64,000 bases of DNA from Rheinheimera sp. MM224 (GTDB lineage Bacteria > Pseudomonadota > Gammaproteobacteria > Enterobacterales > Alteromonadaceae). Of this stretch, positions 43,933 to 54,416 are shown in pieces; position 1 is the first letter of the stretch; each line of letters begins with the position of its first letter. A program made the translations under genes and the position numbers. The DNA is taken from NCBI RefSeq assembly GCF_947090785.1, contig NZ_OX352320.1:3833001-3897000 (forward strand). Direction: 5' to 3'. The notes beneath the pieces were generated by a model, which saw nothing but the letters and a program-made list of their open reading frames with translations, searched no databases and was not told the origin of the DNA.

Positions 43933-43954
43933 AAGTCAGATGGATATCTGACTT
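43933..43954. other. Perfect inverted repeat upstream of the OmpA-family gene
   Basis: AAGTCAGAT and ATCTGACTT flank GGAT, 27 bp before the porin promoter. Either the rluA transcript end or an operator; no T run of note follows. Confidence 0.5.
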
Positions 43955-43980
43955 AAATTCTTAATAACGAGCAGCTAGAT

Positions 43981-44008
43981 TTGACTAAATTTTTTAGTTG
44001 AATAGAAT
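43981..44008 (+). promoter_or_regulatory. Promoter of the OmpA-family gene
   Basis: TTGACT (43981-43986), a 16-bp spacer, TAGAAT (44003-44008), then AGGAG before the ATG at 44041. Confidence 0.6.
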
Positions 44009-44040
44009 AGCCGCCGCAATTTACCTCTTAGGAGATATGG

Positions 44041-45108
44041 ATGAAACTAAGTACTAGCGCAATCGCCATTATGGCAACTTTACTTTCGACAGCTGCATTA
44101 GCAGATAGTTCAAAACCTTTAGTCACTGACCGTGCGTACGGTTCTGTATTTGGCGAATACTACATGCCAGATGGTGACAAAACTGAATCTGTAGAATGGA
44201 ACTACCTGGACAAAGGTTTTGGCTATGGCTTCGAGCTTGGCTACAACATCAACGAAACTTGGGCAGTACGTTTTGAATTCGCCAGAGATCGTCTGGAACA
44301 ATTAACATCTAACGCTAAGTTTGATGCTGACCGTTTCGGCGTTGACGCCCTGTATAATGTTGCGAACACAGGCATGTATATTGTCGGTGGTCTGAAGCAT
44401 TTTGACGTGGAAGCAGGTCCTGATTCTGACGCAGTGAATTTAGGTGTTGGCTACCGTCATTATGTTGACGAACGCATCTCTTTATTCGCTGAGATGAACC
44501 GTTTCCAGGGTCTGAACAGTAACTCTTACGGCGATGCTAATTTAAAAATTGGTGCATCTATACTGTTCGGTTCAGCACCAGCGATGTCAGAGCCAACTCC
44601 AGCACCAGAGCCAGTAGCTGCTCCTGTGGTAGTAGTTGCTGATAGCGACAACGACGGTGTACCTGATGCAAACGACCTGTGCCCAGGCACTCCATCTACA
44701 GATAAAGTAGATGCAACTGGTTGTTCAATCTTCACTGAAAAAGAAGTGAACTTCACGTTAAAAGCTCAGTTTGCTAATGACTCAGCTGAAATCAAACCAG
44801 AATACAGAGCAGAAATCGCTGATTTAGCAGCATTCCTGAAACGTTTCCCTGGTACTGATGTTGAAATCGGTGGTCATGCTTCAAACGTAGGTACTGCTGC
44901 TTACAACCTGAAGTTATCTGAGCGTCGTGCAGATGCAGTAGCTAAAGTATTGTTAAACGAACACGGCATCAGTGCTGGTCGCGTAACAGTAAAAGGTTAC
45001 GGTATTTCACGTCCTAAAGTTGAAGGTAATACTCCAGCTGCTCACGCTGCAAACCGCCGCATTGAAGCTGTTGTAACTGCAACTATCAAAGAAAAAGTAG
45101 AACGTTAA
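44041..45108 (+). CDS. OmpA-family outer-membrane protein
   Basis: A 355-residue protein with signal peptide (cleavage near ALA-DSS). Residues 30-180 form an eight-strand type barrel (SVFGEYYMPDG, YGFELGYNINETWAVRFEF). A Pro-rich linker and one thrombospondin type 3 calcium motif (DSDNDGVPDANDLCPGTP) follow, then the peptidoglycan-binding OmpA domain (about 235-350, FANDSAEIKPEYRAEI, GGHASNVGTAAYNLKLSERR). The usual TD-x10-LS-x2-R motif is largely kept. It has its own promoter and terminator and probably high expression. Confidence 0.92.
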   Translation: MKLSTSAIAIMATLLSTAALADSSKPLVTDRAYGSVFGEYYMPDGDKTESVEWNYLDKGFGYGFELGYNINETWAVRFEFARDRLEQLTSNAKFDADRFGVDALYNVANTGMYIVGGLKHFDVEAGPDSDAVNLGVGYRHYVDERISLFAEMNRFQGLNSNSYGDANLKIGASILFGSAPAMSEPTPAPEPVAAPVVVVADSDNDGVPDANDLCPGTPSTDKVDATGCSIFTEKEVNFTLKAQFANDSAEIKPEYRAEIADLAAFLKRFPGTDVEIGGHASNVGTAAYNLKLSERRADAVAKVLLNEHGISAGRVTVKGYGISRPKVEGNTPAAHAANRRIEAVVTATIKEKVER

Positions 45109-45121
45109 TCGCTACTGCCTG

Positions 45122-45149
45122 AAAAAAGCCGCCGTAAGGCGGTTTTTTT
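45122..45149 (+). terminator. Terminator after the OmpA-family gene
   Basis: CCGCC (45129-45133) pairs with GGCGG (45138-45142) around a GTAA loop, flanked by six A and seven T. Confidence 0.85.
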
Positions 45150-45242
45150 ATAACTCCGTTTTGTCTTATTCACTCTCTTCAATAAAGTTTTCCTAGCTGA
45201 TGCCGATACCCTGTTCAGATTTCCTTCTTTCTGAGCTAACTG

Positions 45243-46010
45243 ATGCCACCAAAATTTTTAGTTGTTCTGCTGCTACTGAGTTGCAGCACCGTGGCTTCAG
45301 AACCGATGTCTATGGAAGAGTGGCATAAATCCGATTTGACCTGGCAGTTACCAGCGGATGAAATTACCGAATTATTAGCTGGAGACAAAAGTTTTCTGGC
45401 GTTAAAAAGGGCCGCATTTACCGCAAAAGTAAAAGGTACTATTTTATTTGTCCCCGACTGGTCACAACATGCCTCAAGCCCGAAATATCTAAATTTACTC
45501 CGTAAAGAATTTAACGATTATGGCTGGGATACCTTAGCTATCGCAGTACCAGATGCCCCTTTCGAAAACGATACCCCAAGTTTAGACAGCTATAAAGAAC
45601 AGCTACAGCAACGCATAACTGTAGCAATGACCAGTGTAATGACAGAAAGCAGCACCATCATTGTGGTTGCTCAAGGTAGCAGCGCGGCCTTGATTAGCCA
45701 GCTTTATGCCGACAAAAAACTACAGGAACCTCAATCTCTGATCTTGCTGGAAGCTTATTTACCTCAAGCCGAGCAACAACGTAGCTTGCCTCTTGCTATC
45801 GCCAAACAGCAGGTTCCTACTTTGGATTTGAGGCAAGAAAAAGGGAATCAACAAGTTGCAGCACAATGGCAATTAAGAAGACAGCTGGCAAAGCAGCAAC
45901 AAAAATTATTGTATCGCCAGCGCGAAATCAGCGGGCTGATTGCGCAGGCAGAAACCCAGCAGCGGGTATTTAAAGAAATTCATGGCTGGCTGAGCTACCA
46001 GGGCTACTAA
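45243..46010 (+). CDS. DUF3530 family exported alpha/beta-hydrolase-like protein
   Basis: A 255-residue protein with a hydrophobic signal (MPPKFLVVLLLLSCSTVAS). The fold pattern is alpha/beta hydrolase: GTILFVPDWSQHASSPKYL, GWDTLAIAVPD, then IIVVAQGSSAALISQLYA in the nucleophile position, where the usual GxSxG reads AQGSS, so catalysis is doubtful. This corresponds to DUF3530. Its role is unknown. No good ribosome site is seen before 45243. Confidence 0.7.
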   Translation: MPPKFLVVLLLLSCSTVASEPMSMEEWHKSDLTWQLPADEITELLAGDKSFLALKRAAFTAKVKGTILFVPDWSQHASSPKYLNLLRKEFNDYGWDTLAIAVPDAPFENDTPSLDSYKEQLQQRITVAMTSVMTESSTIIVVAQGSSAALISQLYADKKLQEPQSLILLEAYLPQAEQQRSLPLAIAKQQVPTLDLRQEKGNQQVAAQWQLRRQLAKQQQKLLYRQREISGLIAQAETQQRVFKEIHGWLSYQGY

Positions 46011-46091
46011 AAATCGCTTTTCCGCTGCTAAAAAACTATTACACTGTGCGACATCAATTTCCCTGTCACCGCTTGCCAAAGAGGCCGGACT

Positions 46092-46436
46092 ATGTCGCCC
46101 TTAATCCAAACCGTATTGTTGCTGACTGCCAGTAATATTTTTATGACCTTTGCCTGGTATGGGCATTTAAAGCATTTTAAAAGCTCAGCGCTGTATATTG
46201 CTATTGCGGTGTCCTGGGGTATTGCTCTGTTTGAATATATGTTGATGGTACCGGCTAACCGTATAGGCCATCAGGTGCTGAGTCTGGCTCAGCTGAAGAT
46301 TTTACAAGAAGTGATTACTTTGAGCGTCTTTATTCCATTCGCCGTGCTCTATATGAAAGAACCCTTTAAATGGAATTATGTCTACGCTGGTTTGTGCCTG
46401 ATGGGTGCAGTGTATTTTATGTTTTTCCGCGACTAA
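46092..46436 (+). CDS. DUF486 (DMT-like) small membrane protein
   Basis: A 114-residue protein with four membrane helices. DUF486 signatures are FMTFAWYGHLKH, YIAIAVSWGIALFEYMLMVPANRIGH and LKILQEVITLSVF. Distantly related to small drug/metabolite transporters; the substrate is unknown. AGAGG precedes the ATG. It converges with djlA, overlapping 4 bp. Confidence 0.85.
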   Translation: MSPLIQTVLLLTASNIFMTFAWYGHLKHFKSSALYIAIAVSWGIALFEYMLMVPANRIGHQVLSLAQLKILQEVITLSVFIPFAVLYMKEPFKWNYVYAGLCLMGAVYFMFFRD

Positions 46437-47233
46437 CCTCCTTGTTTGCGGATCAATTCATAAGCAGCTTGAATATCCTGAGTCTTTTGTTTGGCCACAT
46501 CCATCAGCTCAGGCGGTAATCCTTGCGACATCAACTTATCCGGGTGGTGTTGCGACATCAGTTTTTTGTAAGCCTTTTTTAGTTCAGCTTCAGAGCTGTC
46601 TGAACTGATGCCTAAAATTTTATAGGCATCTTTTAATCGGTTTCCTGCATCCGCTGCTCCGCTGCTACTGCTTTTGGTAAAGCGGGCTTCGGCTTCATAA
46701 CGACCTAACATTTGTTCCAGTTGAGTACCACTGATCCCTAAAGCCGAAGCAACCTGTGTCAGGATCTTCTGTTCTGCGCTACTTAAATTTAAATCCACAT
46801 AGGCCGTGCTAATTTGAATTTCCAAAAACATCAGCAACATATCTGGTCTGGTTCTGTAAGCAGATTTGAATTCTGCCAATTGCTCCAACAGCGGAAAATC
46901 AGCTTGTTTGCCATGACGAAAAGCGGCTTGTGCCTCTTGTTTCTGTGTTGCTGTTAAGCCTAACTGCTCCATAAAAACTGTTGCTTGCTGAATATGAGAT
47001 TGAGTCACTACACCGTTAGACTTAGCGATATGCCCCATCACAGCGAAAGTGTTATAACGGAAAATCCCCTGAGCTTCTGATTTATCGCGGGAAAAACCAT
47101 TAAACCCGCCACGGCTGGCAAAAGTTCCACCATAAGCTTTGTCGAACCAGTGTCCTACCAATAAACCAATAAACAAACCCGGAATTTTCAGTAATGCCAT
47201 GCCAAATAAAGCCCCCAGAATTTTACCCCACAT
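46433..47233 (-). CDS. djlA: Membrane co-chaperone DjlA
   Basis: A 266-residue protein. One N-terminal membrane helix with the conserved glycines (GKILGALFGMALLKIPGLFIG) and DKAYGG, a TerB-like central domain (about 55-175) and a C-terminal J domain with the essential HPD (SQHHPDKLM). It recruits DnaK to the membrane. In E. coli it lies between lptD and rluA; here two cell-wall recycling genes intervene and overlap it by 11 bp. Confidence 0.95.
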   Translation of the reverse strand: MWGKILGALFGMALLKIPGLFIGLLVGHWFDKAYGGTFASRGGFNGFSRDKSEAQGIFRYNTFAVMGHIAKSNGVVTQSHIQQATVFMEQLGLTATQKQEAQAAFRHGKQADFPLLEQLAEFKSAYRTRPDMLLMFLEIQISTAYVDLNLSSAEQKILTQVASALGISGTQLEQMLGRYEAEARFTKSSSSGAADAGNRLKDAYKILGISSDSSEAELKKAYKKLMSQHHPDKLMSQGLPPELMDVAKQKTQDIQAAYELIRKQGG

Positions 47234-47906
47234 GTCCGGACTCCAGTTGTGCAGATAATTCTGTGAGTCGCTGCACTGTGCCTATATCGTGCCAGACACC
47301 CTGATAAAGCTCTGCTGTCACTTTATTTTGTTGCATAGCCTGTCGTAAATAAGGCGCTAACTTTTGCTTACCTTCCGCCACTGGATGAAAAAACTCTGGC
47401 TGATAAATAGCGATGCCACTGAAAGTAAAGCACTGCTGAGCTTGTGCAATGGCATGACCCGTTGTATTGATACCGAAGTCACCTTCCGGGTGCTGCGGCG
47501 GATTCGGCACCAGCACTAAATGCGCTAAGCAGTCTGCCCGCAGCTTGTCGCTCAGCTGCTGATAAGGGTAGTCACAAAACACATCACCATTCACTACAAC
47601 AAAAGGAGCATCTCCCAGCAAAGGCAACGCTTTTTTTATCCCTCCGGCAGTTTCAAGGCCTTCTGAACCTTCATCAGAGTACTGAATAGTCACCCCAAAC
47701 TGTTCGCCAGTACCTAAATGCGCAGGCAACAAATGCCCCAGCCAGGCATGATTAATCACAATATCTTGCAGACCTGATGCAGAAAGAGCCTCAAGGTGAT
47801 ACTGGATCAGTGGCTTGCCTGCAACGGGCAACAGAGGTTTTGGCAACAGATCGGTTAAAGGACGCATGCGCTCGCCACGACCAGCAGCTAGTATCATTGC
47901 TTTCAT
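47223..47906 (-). CDS. murU: N-acetylmuramate-1-phosphate uridylyltransferase MurU
   Basis: A 227-residue nucleotidyltransferase. The signature is ILAAGRGERMRPLTDLLPKPL, with VVNGDVFCD as the metal-binding strand. It makes UDP-MurNAc from MurNAc-1-phosphate. The identification is strengthened by the upstream amgK gene ending 1 nt before it. The pair forms the recycling route that bypasses MurA and gives intrinsic fosfomycin tolerance in pseudomonads; E. coli lacks it. Confidence 0.9.
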   Translation of the reverse strand: MKAMILAAGRGERMRPLTDLLPKPLLPVAGKPLIQYHLEALSASGLQDIVINHAWLGHLLPAHLGTGEQFGVTIQYSDEGSEGLETAGGIKKALPLLGDAPFVVVNGDVFCDYPYQQLSDKLRADCLAHLVLVPNPPQHPEGDFGINTTGHAIAQAQQCFTFSGIAIYQPEFFHPVAEGKQKLAPYLRQAMQQNKVTAELYQGVWHDIGTVQRLTELSAQLESGHVG

Positions 47907-47907
47907 A

Positions 47908-48909
47908 TCAGGCCGTCGCCTCCAGCGCTGGTTTAACTTTCTGTTTCAACCACAAATCCAGCTCCTGCAGCTGTGGGTAATGCGACGTCACCTCAAGTAC
48001 ATAGTCAAAGACCCGAGGCAAATCAGCAAGATAACCTGCTTTTCCGTCACGGTGGTATAAGCGGCAGAAAATACCACAGACTTTAATATGTCGCTGTAGC
48101 CCCATCCAATCAAACCAAAGCTGGAACTGCTCTGGGCTTGTATCTGCCGATAACTCGGCCTGAGCAATCAGGTTGTGGTAAAACTCATGACTTAAGTCTT
48201 GAACCAGTTCGGTGGGCCATTTGATATAACAATCTTTGAGTAAAGACACAGCGTCATAAGTGACGGGGCCTGTCACCACATCCTGAAAATCAATAACAGC
48301 TAAATGGCCATCAGGTTGCAACATTAAATTCCGGGAATGGTAATCCCTGTGCATACCGGCCTGTGGCTGTTGCAATGCAGTGTCAGCCAGTAATAAAAAA
48401 TGTTGCTGTAGCATGGTTTGCTCTTGTTTATTGAGTGTCAGTTTCAAATGCTGAAGCACAAACCAATCGACAAAAATTTGCATTTCCCGCAGTAAAAAAG
48501 CCTGATCAAATAGAGGCAGAGGCCCTGCAGTCGTTGAATTGATGGCACGAACCTGAGTAAGTTGTGCCAATGCCTGACGATAGAAACAGGGGGCACTATC
48601 CTGAGTCAATCTGGACAGCAATAAAATGTCCCCCAAATCGCTTAACAGCAACAAACCTTGTTGAAGGTCCTGTGCAATAATCTGAGGAACCTGCAAACCT
48701 GCGGTAGCAAATGCCTGTTGTGTCGCAACAAAACGGCTACAATCCTCTGCTGGTATCGGAGCATCCATTAAAATGTAGCTGCGTTCTGCACTAGAAAAAC
48801 GGAAATAACGCCTGAAACTGGCATCACCCGTGATGGGGTCTAACCGAATTGCTTCACCCGGAAAACAAGTCGTTAAAAAACTTTGAATTAACTGCATGCG
48901 AGCTGGCAC
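47908..48909 (-). CDS. amgK: Anomeric MurNAc/GlcNAc kinase AmgK
   Basis: A 333-residue aminoglycoside-phosphotransferase-fold kinase. N-terminal DPITGDASFRRYFRF is the nucleotide loop, GMHRDYHSRNLML the catalytic loop and IDFQDVVTGP the metal-binding motif. It phosphorylates the anomeric hydroxyl of MurNAc recovered from the cell wall. First gene of the amgK-murU-djlA operon, divergent to lptD with a 129-bp shared upstream region. Confidence 0.9.
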   Translation of the reverse strand: MPARMQLIQSFLTTCFPGEAIRLDPITGDASFRRYFRFSSAERSYILMDAPIPAEDCSRFVATQQAFATAGLQVPQIIAQDLQQGLLLLSDLGDILLLSRLTQDSAPCFYRQALAQLTQVRAINSTTAGPLPLFDQAFLLREMQIFVDWFVLQHLKLTLNKQEQTMLQQHFLLLADTALQQPQAGMHRDYHSRNLMLQPDGHLAVIDFQDVVTGPVTYDAVSLLKDCYIKWPTELVQDLSHEFYHNLIAQAELSADTSPEQFQLWFDWMGLQRHIKVCGIFCRLYHRDGKAGYLADLPRVFDYVLEVTSHYPQLQELDLWLKQKVKPALEATA

Positions 48910-49038
48910 TTCATCCCCCTCATCAGGTCAAAGCCAGCACTATAACGGATTAGCAGGATCCGGAAAATTGATTTATTATAGTTGGCCCTGTGTTCTGGTC
49001 GTTTTCACCTGTTGCACGTATTGTACTAAGTAGGTTGC

Positions 49039-51312
49039 ATGACTCATTCTTTGATCTATCGCCTTATTATTATGGCGCTTGGTATTCCTTATCTGGCCCA
49101 TGCAGAAGAGCAAACATCTCAACCTATTGAGCAATGTTACAGCGCCATTGAAATGCCAGCCAAGCTGAGCACGCTGTCAGCAAAAGACAACAGACTACAA
49201 ATTTTATCGGACCGTATCCAAATGATGCAGGATCAAACCGCATTATTTGATGGCAATATAGAAATTCTCTACCGCAATACCATGTTAAATGCAGCCAATG
49301 CCAAGGTAAGTCAGAAAGAGCAAACCTTGCTCGCAAGTGGAGGTATTCAATACTACAGCCCAGGTTTGAAAGTCAGCAGTAGCGAGTTCAGTGCACAATT
49401 AAAAGATGATAAAGCCGTATTAACCGAGGCTGATTACCAATTGGTCAGCCAGTCGGGGCGCGGATACGCCAAAGAGATGAGCGCGTTAAAGCAGCAAATC
49501 AATTTATCTGAAGCAAGCTTTACCACCTGTCCGCAAGGCGACAGTAGTTGGGCATTACACGCAGACAAAATTAATATTAATGCAGATGATGGTTGGGGCG
49601 AAGCCTGGCATTCGGTTATTAAAATTCAGGACGTACCGGTCTTTTATCTGCCTTACATGACCTTCCCTGTCAGTGATAAGCGTAAAAGTGGCTTGCTGTT
49701 TCCAAAAATTGGCAGCTCACAACGGCTGGGTGTAGATTTGGAAACACCTTATTACCTGAATCTTGCCGAAAATTATGATGCCACTATAAGTCCACGTTTT
49801 ATGAGTAAACGTGGGACTCAGCTTAATACAGAATTTCGTTATCTGACGGAAGAACACCAGGGTCAACTGCAACTGGAAATTTTACCTGATGACAATGACA
49901 AACCAGCAGGTTTTGGCAGTCGATATTTAGGTCATTTCAGTCATAGCGGTGAGTTATCCGACCGTTGGCGTGCCAGTGTTGATTTTACCGATGTTAGCGA
50001 TGATGCCTATTTATCTGAACTTGGATCAGATTACAGCAACCAAAGTGATACGCAGTTGTACCGGCAAGCCAGCCTGAATTATTTCGGTGATTACCTGAAT
50101 TCTGAAATTCGTCTGCAAGGTTTTGAAATTCTGGGTAATTATTTGCCATCTTACGCCGCTTTACCTCAGATCGACTTGAGTTCAGCTGCACCTTTGGATT
50201 TAGCTGCAGGTTTTGAATTTAACTGGCACAGTCAGTATGCCCATTTTCGTAATGACGCCGCTACAATTAACAATGCAGATCGTTTGCATCTTGAACCCAG
50301 TATCCGCTGGCCATTGATCACTCCAGCTATGGAGTTAGTGGCAGAAACCAGCCTGTTGCACACCCGTTATCAGCAAAATACCGATCAAAGTCTGCAGCTG
50401 GTGCAAGAAGAAACGAACAGGACTGTGCCTAAAGTTCAGATTAACGCCAAATTGAATATGGAAAGAGAGCTGGAATGGGAAGACTCAGGCTCCCTACAAA
50501 CTTTTGAGCCACAGGTGCAGTATCTTTACATTCCTTATCGCGACCAATCACAAATCGGCTTGTATGATACAGCAAGGCTACAAGACGATTATTATGGTTT
50601 GTTCCGCGAAAACAGATATTCAGGTTTAGACAGAATTGCGGATACCAACCAACTGACCATCGGCTGGACGACAAGGCTTTATGACTCAGAAGATACAGAG
50701 TTATTCCGTTTTAGCTTGGGTCAGATTGTATTTCTGGACGATCCAGAGCCGATAGATAACTCACTACTAGACGCCGAACAGCCTGCTGATTCAGTACTGG
50801 CTTCTGAACTTTTATGGAACTGGAGCAAAGGCTGGTACTTAAACACCGCATTGCAGTATGATTCCAGCAACGAACGTATGGTTAAAAGCAATGTGACATT
50901 AGATTACATCGCTGATGATAAAAGCCTGATCCAGTTGAACCATCGTTACAGTCGTGAAGTCTCAGACTACGAAATTGCACAGGTTGGTTTTTTGGCCACT
51001 ACGCCGATAGACGATAAATGGAAACTGATTGCCAGTTATTATCGTGACATCAACAAGCATCATATGATAGAAGCTAACTTTGGTTTGCAATATGAATCCT
51101 GTTGCTGGGCAATACGCGTAGTTGCCAAGCGTCAAATCAATACCAACCTTGAGTTGGCACTGAATGATTTGTCACAACCTCCTACTTTTGATAACGGTAT
51201 AGCCGTACAATTTGTATTAAAAGGTTTTGGTGAAGGAGCTGGCTTCTCAGTCAGTGACATGTTATCGAACGGAATTTTTGGTTATAGACGCCCATATTTA
51301 CTAAATAATTAA
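49039..51312 (+). CDS. lptD: LPS-assembly protein LptD
   Basis: A 757-residue outer-membrane protein that inserts LPS into the outer leaflet. Signal peptide (about 1-22), OstA/jelly-roll domain (about 50-190) and a 26-strand-type barrel (about 200-757). Cysteines near residue 33 (EQCYS) and the C-terminal ESCCWAIRV pair are the ones that form the essential long-range disulfides. First gene of the lptD-surA-pdxA-rsmA-apaG-apaH operon. Confidence 0.96.
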   Translation: MTHSLIYRLIIMALGIPYLAHAEEQTSQPIEQCYSAIEMPAKLSTLSAKDNRLQILSDRIQMMQDQTALFDGNIEILYRNTMLNAANAKVSQKEQTLLASGGIQYYSPGLKVSSSEFSAQLKDDKAVLTEADYQLVSQSGRGYAKEMSALKQQINLSEASFTTCPQGDSSWALHADKININADDGWGEAWHSVIKIQDVPVFYLPYMTFPVSDKRKSGLLFPKIGSSQRLGVDLETPYYLNLAENYDATISPRFMSKRGTQLNTEFRYLTEEHQGQLQLEILPDDNDKPAGFGSRYLGHFSHSGELSDRWRASVDFTDVSDDAYLSELGSDYSNQSDTQLYRQASLNYFGDYLNSEIRLQGFEILGNYLPSYAALPQIDLSSAAPLDLAAGFEFNWHSQYAHFRNDAATINNADRLHLEPSIRWPLITPAMELVAETSLLHTRYQQNTDQSLQLVQEETNRTVPKVQINAKLNMERELEWEDSGSLQTFEPQVQYLYIPYRDQSQIGLYDTARLQDDYYGLFRENRYSGLDRIADTNQLTIGWTTRLYDSEDTELFRFSLGQIVFLDDPEPIDNSLLDAEQPADSVLASELLWNWSKGWYLNTALQYDSSNERMVKSNVTLDYIADDKSLIQLNHRYSREVSDYEIAQVGFLATTPIDDKWKLIASYYRDINKHHMIEANFGLQYESCCWAIRVVAKRQINTNLELALNDLSQPPTFDNGIAVQFVLKGFGEGAGFSVSDMLSNGIFGYRRPYLLNN

Positions 51313-51323
51313 TGTAGGAACCT

Positions 51324-52616
51324 ATGAAGTTACAACTTTTGATTGCCAGCTCTGTGGCCGCATTTCTGGTCTTTTCGAGCCAGGCGGCAGAACAAAAGAT
51401 CGACGGTGTTGCAGCTATCGTCAATAACGGTGTCGTACTGGACACTGAAGTGACAGATATGGTCAATAAGGTAAAGCGTAATGCTCAAAGTCAGGGCCAG
51501 ACCTTACCTTCAGACCGGGCTTTACGTACTCAGGCTCTCGAGCGTTTAATCAGCAATAGCTTGCAGATGCAAATGGCTAAACGTATGGGGTTACAGATCA
51601 CCGATCCTCAATTAGATCAGGCGCTGGAAAACGTTGCACGGGGTGAAAACCTGACGATGGAACAGTTTCGTCAGCGTATAGTTCAGGAAGAAGGTGACTA
51701 CCAGCAGTTCCGTGAACGATTCCGTGAGGAAATCACTACAGGTGAAGTGTTACGTGCCAACGTGCAGCGCCGTATTTATATCAGCCCTCAGGAAATAGAG
51801 AGCCTGATGAAGGTTATGGAAGAACAAGGTGCATCCAATGAACAATACAATATTGGCCACATTCTGATTTCGATCCCAAGCCAGGGTACAACAGAAGAGA
51901 TCAGTGGCGCCAAAGAGCGTGCAGATAAAGTCATGGCATTACTGCGTGAAGGCAGTGATTTCAAAAAAATTGCTATCGCTTCTTCATCTGACAGCACAGC
52001 CTTAGATGGTGGTGAAATGGGGTGGATGAATATTAACGAAATGCCAACGCTGTTCTCTGATGCTATTCGTGGTAAGAAAAAGACCGACATCATCGGGCCT
52101 TTGCGTTCAGGCGCTGGTTTCCATATTCTGACGATTTTTGATATTCGTGGCGCGAATGTTGCCGAACTGAACGAAGTGAAATCACGTCACGTATTAATTA
52201 AGCCGTCTATTATCATGAGTGAAGAAAAAGCCCGTGATACCTTAAAACAATTTGCTGCCGACTTTAAAGCAGGTAAAGCTGATTTCGCTGAATTTGCCAG
52301 CAAAAACTCAGAAGACCCGGGCTCTAAATTAAAAGGTGGTGATTTAGGCTGGGCTGATCCTGCCATGTATGTTCCCGCCTTCCGCGATACGTTAAACAAT
52401 CTGCAAATCCAGGAACTGAGCGAACCATTCCGTACTGAGCATGGCTGGCACATAGTGCAATTATTAGACAAGCGTGTTGTTGATATGACAGCAGAGAAAA
52501 AGCAGGACCAAGTCTATCGTATGCTATTTAACCGTCGTTTTAATGAAGAACAAGCCAACTTCCTGCGCGAGTTACGTGATCAGGCCTTTGTTGAAGTGCT
52601 GGCGGAAACTGAATGA
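51324..52616 (+). CDS. surA: Periplasmic chaperone / peptidyl-prolyl isomerase SurA
   Basis: A 430-residue protein with signal peptide (cleavage near SQA-AEQ). The N-terminal chaperone region is [18 protein letters not shown] onwards; two parvulin domains follow (about 170-275 around [12 protein letters not shown], and 280-385 around [10 protein letters not shown]). It escorts outer-membrane proteins to BAM. It overlaps pdxA by 4 bp. Confidence 0.96.
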   Translation: MKLQLLIASSVAAFLVFSSQAAEQKIDGVAAIVNNGVVLDTEVTDMVNKVKRNAQSQGQTLPSDRALRTQALERLISNSLQMQMAKRMGLQITDPQLDQALENVARGENLTMEQFRQRIVQEEGDYQQFRERFREEITTGEVLRANVQRRIYISPQEIESLMKVMEEQGASNEQYNIGHILISIPSQGTTEEISGAKERADKVMALLREGSDFKKIAIASSSDSTALDGGEMGWMNINEMPTLFSDAIRGKKKTDIIGPLRSGAGFHILTIFDIRGANVAELNEVKSRHVLIKPSIIMSEEKARDTLKQFAADFKAGKADFAEFASKNSEDPGSKLKGGDLGWADPAMYVPAFRDTLNNLQIQELSEPFRTEHGWHIVQLLDKRVVDMTAEKKQDQVYRMLFNRRFNEEQANFLRELRDQAFVEVLAETE

Positions 52617-53611
52617 CATTAAAGATAGCAATCACCCCAGGTGAGCCGGCTGGTATAGGCCCTGATCTGGTGGTGATGTTGGCGCAAAAAGACTGGCCTG
52701 TACAGTTGATCGTTTGCGCTAACGCAGAAGTGTTAAAACAAAGAGCGGCAGCGTTAAACCTGCCGCTTCAGCTTTTACCTTATGAACCTGACCAACCTGC
52801 ACAACCACAGCAAGCAGGCACTTTAACTTGTGTTGATTTCGCTTTAGAAGCGCCTGTAATTGCAGGACAACTCAACGAAGCCAATGGTCGTTATGTGGTA
52901 GACACCTTACGTTATGTCGGCGAGAAATCTATATCAGCTGAATTTGACGCCATAGTTACCGGTCCTGTGCATAAAGGTATTATTAATAAAGCTGGTATTC
53001 CGTTTAGTGGTCATACCGAATACTTTGCTCATTTGTCGAATACACCTTATGTGGTGATGATGCTGGCAACTGAAGGGTTAAGAGTTGCGTTGGCAACAAC
53101 CCACATTCCGTTGGCCTACGTAGCCAAAGCCATCACCAAAGAACGACTGCACAAAGTGATATCAGTATTGCATCATGATCTGCAGCACAAGTTTGCTATT
53201 GAATCTCCGGTTATTTATGTCTGCGGATTAAATCCTCATGCAGGCGAAGATGGCCATTTAGGACGTGAAGAAATAGACATCATCAGCCCAACTTTAGATG
53301 AACTACGCTTACAAGGCATGGATCTGGTGGGGCCTTTACCTGCAGATACCTTGTTTCAACCGAAATATCTGCAGCACGCCGATGCGGTCTTAGCTATGTA
53401 CCACGATCAAGGCTTGCCTGTTCTGAAATACAAAGGCTTTGGACGCTCGGTGAATATCAGTCTTGGTTTACCTTTAATCAGAACCTCAGTCGACCATGGT
53501 ACTGCACTGGATTTAGCCGGTACAGGAAAGGCCGACCCCGGCAGTTTATTCCATGCCCTGGAACAAGCCATTTATTTAGCGCAAAGAGCCAAGTTATCAC
53601 ATGACAGATAA
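52613..53611 (+). CDS. pdxA: 4-hydroxythreonine-4-phosphate dehydrogenase PdxA
   Basis: A 332-residue enzyme of pyridoxal phosphate synthesis. The start is [13 protein letters not shown]; metal-ligand histidines lie in [18 protein letters not shown] and MYHDQGLP, and [14 protein letters not shown] closes the active site. It overlaps surA by 4 bp and rsmA by 11 bp, as is usual in this cluster. Confidence 0.96.
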   Translation: MTLKIAITPGEPAGIGPDLVVMLAQKDWPVQLIVCANAEVLKQRAAALNLPLQLLPYEPDQPAQPQQAGTLTCVDFALEAPVIAGQLNEANGRYVVDTLRYVGEKSISAEFDAIVTGPVHKGIINKAGIPFSGHTEYFAHLSNTPYVVMMLATEGLRVALATTHIPLAYVAKAITKERLHKVISVLHHDLQHKFAIESPVIYVCGLNPHAGEDGHLGREEIDIISPTLDELRLQGMDLVGPLPADTLFQPKYLQHADAVLAMYHDQGLPVLKYKGFGRSVNISLGLPLIRTSVDHGTALDLAGTGKADPGSLFHALEQAIYLAQRAKLSHDR

Positions 53612-54416
53612 AGTACACCTGGGCCATACAGCCCGAAAACGTTTTGGTCAGAACTTCTTACACGATCCTGTAGTGATTGAACGCATAGTCAAAGCCATCA
53701 ACCCTAAACCGACGGACCTATTGGTAGAAATTGGTCCAGGGTTAGGTGCAATCACTGAGCCTGTGGTTGAGAAATCAGGTCACTTGACCGTGATTGAGCT
53801 CGACCGGGATCTGGCACAACGTTTACAAGAACACCCTGTACTGGCTGATAAATTGACCATACACCAGGCGGATGCGATGAAATTCGACTTCCGTCAGTTA
53901 GTACAACCAGGTAAGAAATTAAAAGTCTTTGGGAATTTGCCTTATAACATCTCTACCCCACTGCTGTTTCATCTGTTCGATTACGCAGATGATATTGAGA
54001 ACATGCACTTTATGCTGCAAAAAGAAGTCGTTGAACGTATGACCGCAGGTCATGGCTCTAAAACTTACGGCCGTTTATCCGTGATGACTCAGTTCTTTTG
54101 CCATGCGATGCCGGTGGTCGAAGTAGGTCCTGGCGCCTTTAAACCAGCGCCTAAAGTGCACTCTGCTGTCGTACGCCTTATCCCTAAGCCAAGCTCAGAG
54201 AGACAGGATGTGCCTGTTGCAGTATTAAACAGAGTCTGTCTGGAGGCTTTTAACCAGCGCCGTAAAACCTTGCGTAACTGTTTCAGCAATTTTGCGACAG
54301 CTGAGCAAATTGTCGAAATGGGTATAGATCCAACCTTACGCCCTGAGCAATTAAGCGTGGAACAATTTATTGGCATAGCCCGCTGGCTGCATCAACAAGA
54401 GCAACAACAATTATGA
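53601..54416 (+). CDS. rsmA: 16S rRNA dimethyladenosine methyltransferase RsmA (KsgA)
   Basis: A 271-residue SAM methyltransferase that dimethylates A1518 and A1519 of 16S rRNA. It starts with [11 protein letters not shown], the SAM motif is [11 protein letters not shown] and the catalytic motif NLPYNIST. The end overlaps apaG by 4 bp. Confidence 0.96.
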   Translation: MTDKVHLGHTARKRFGQNFLHDPVVIERIVKAINPKPTDLLVEIGPGLGAITEPVVEKSGHLTVIELDRDLAQRLQEHPVLADKLTIHQADAMKFDFRQLVQPGKKLKVFGNLPYNISTPLLFHLFDYADDIENMHFMLQKEVVERMTAGHGSKTYGRLSVMTQFFCHAMPVVEVGPGAFKPAPKVHSAVVRLIPKPSSERQDVPVAVLNRVCLEAFNQRRKTLRNCFSNFATAEQIVEMGIDPTLRPEQLSVEQFIGIARWLHQQEQQQL

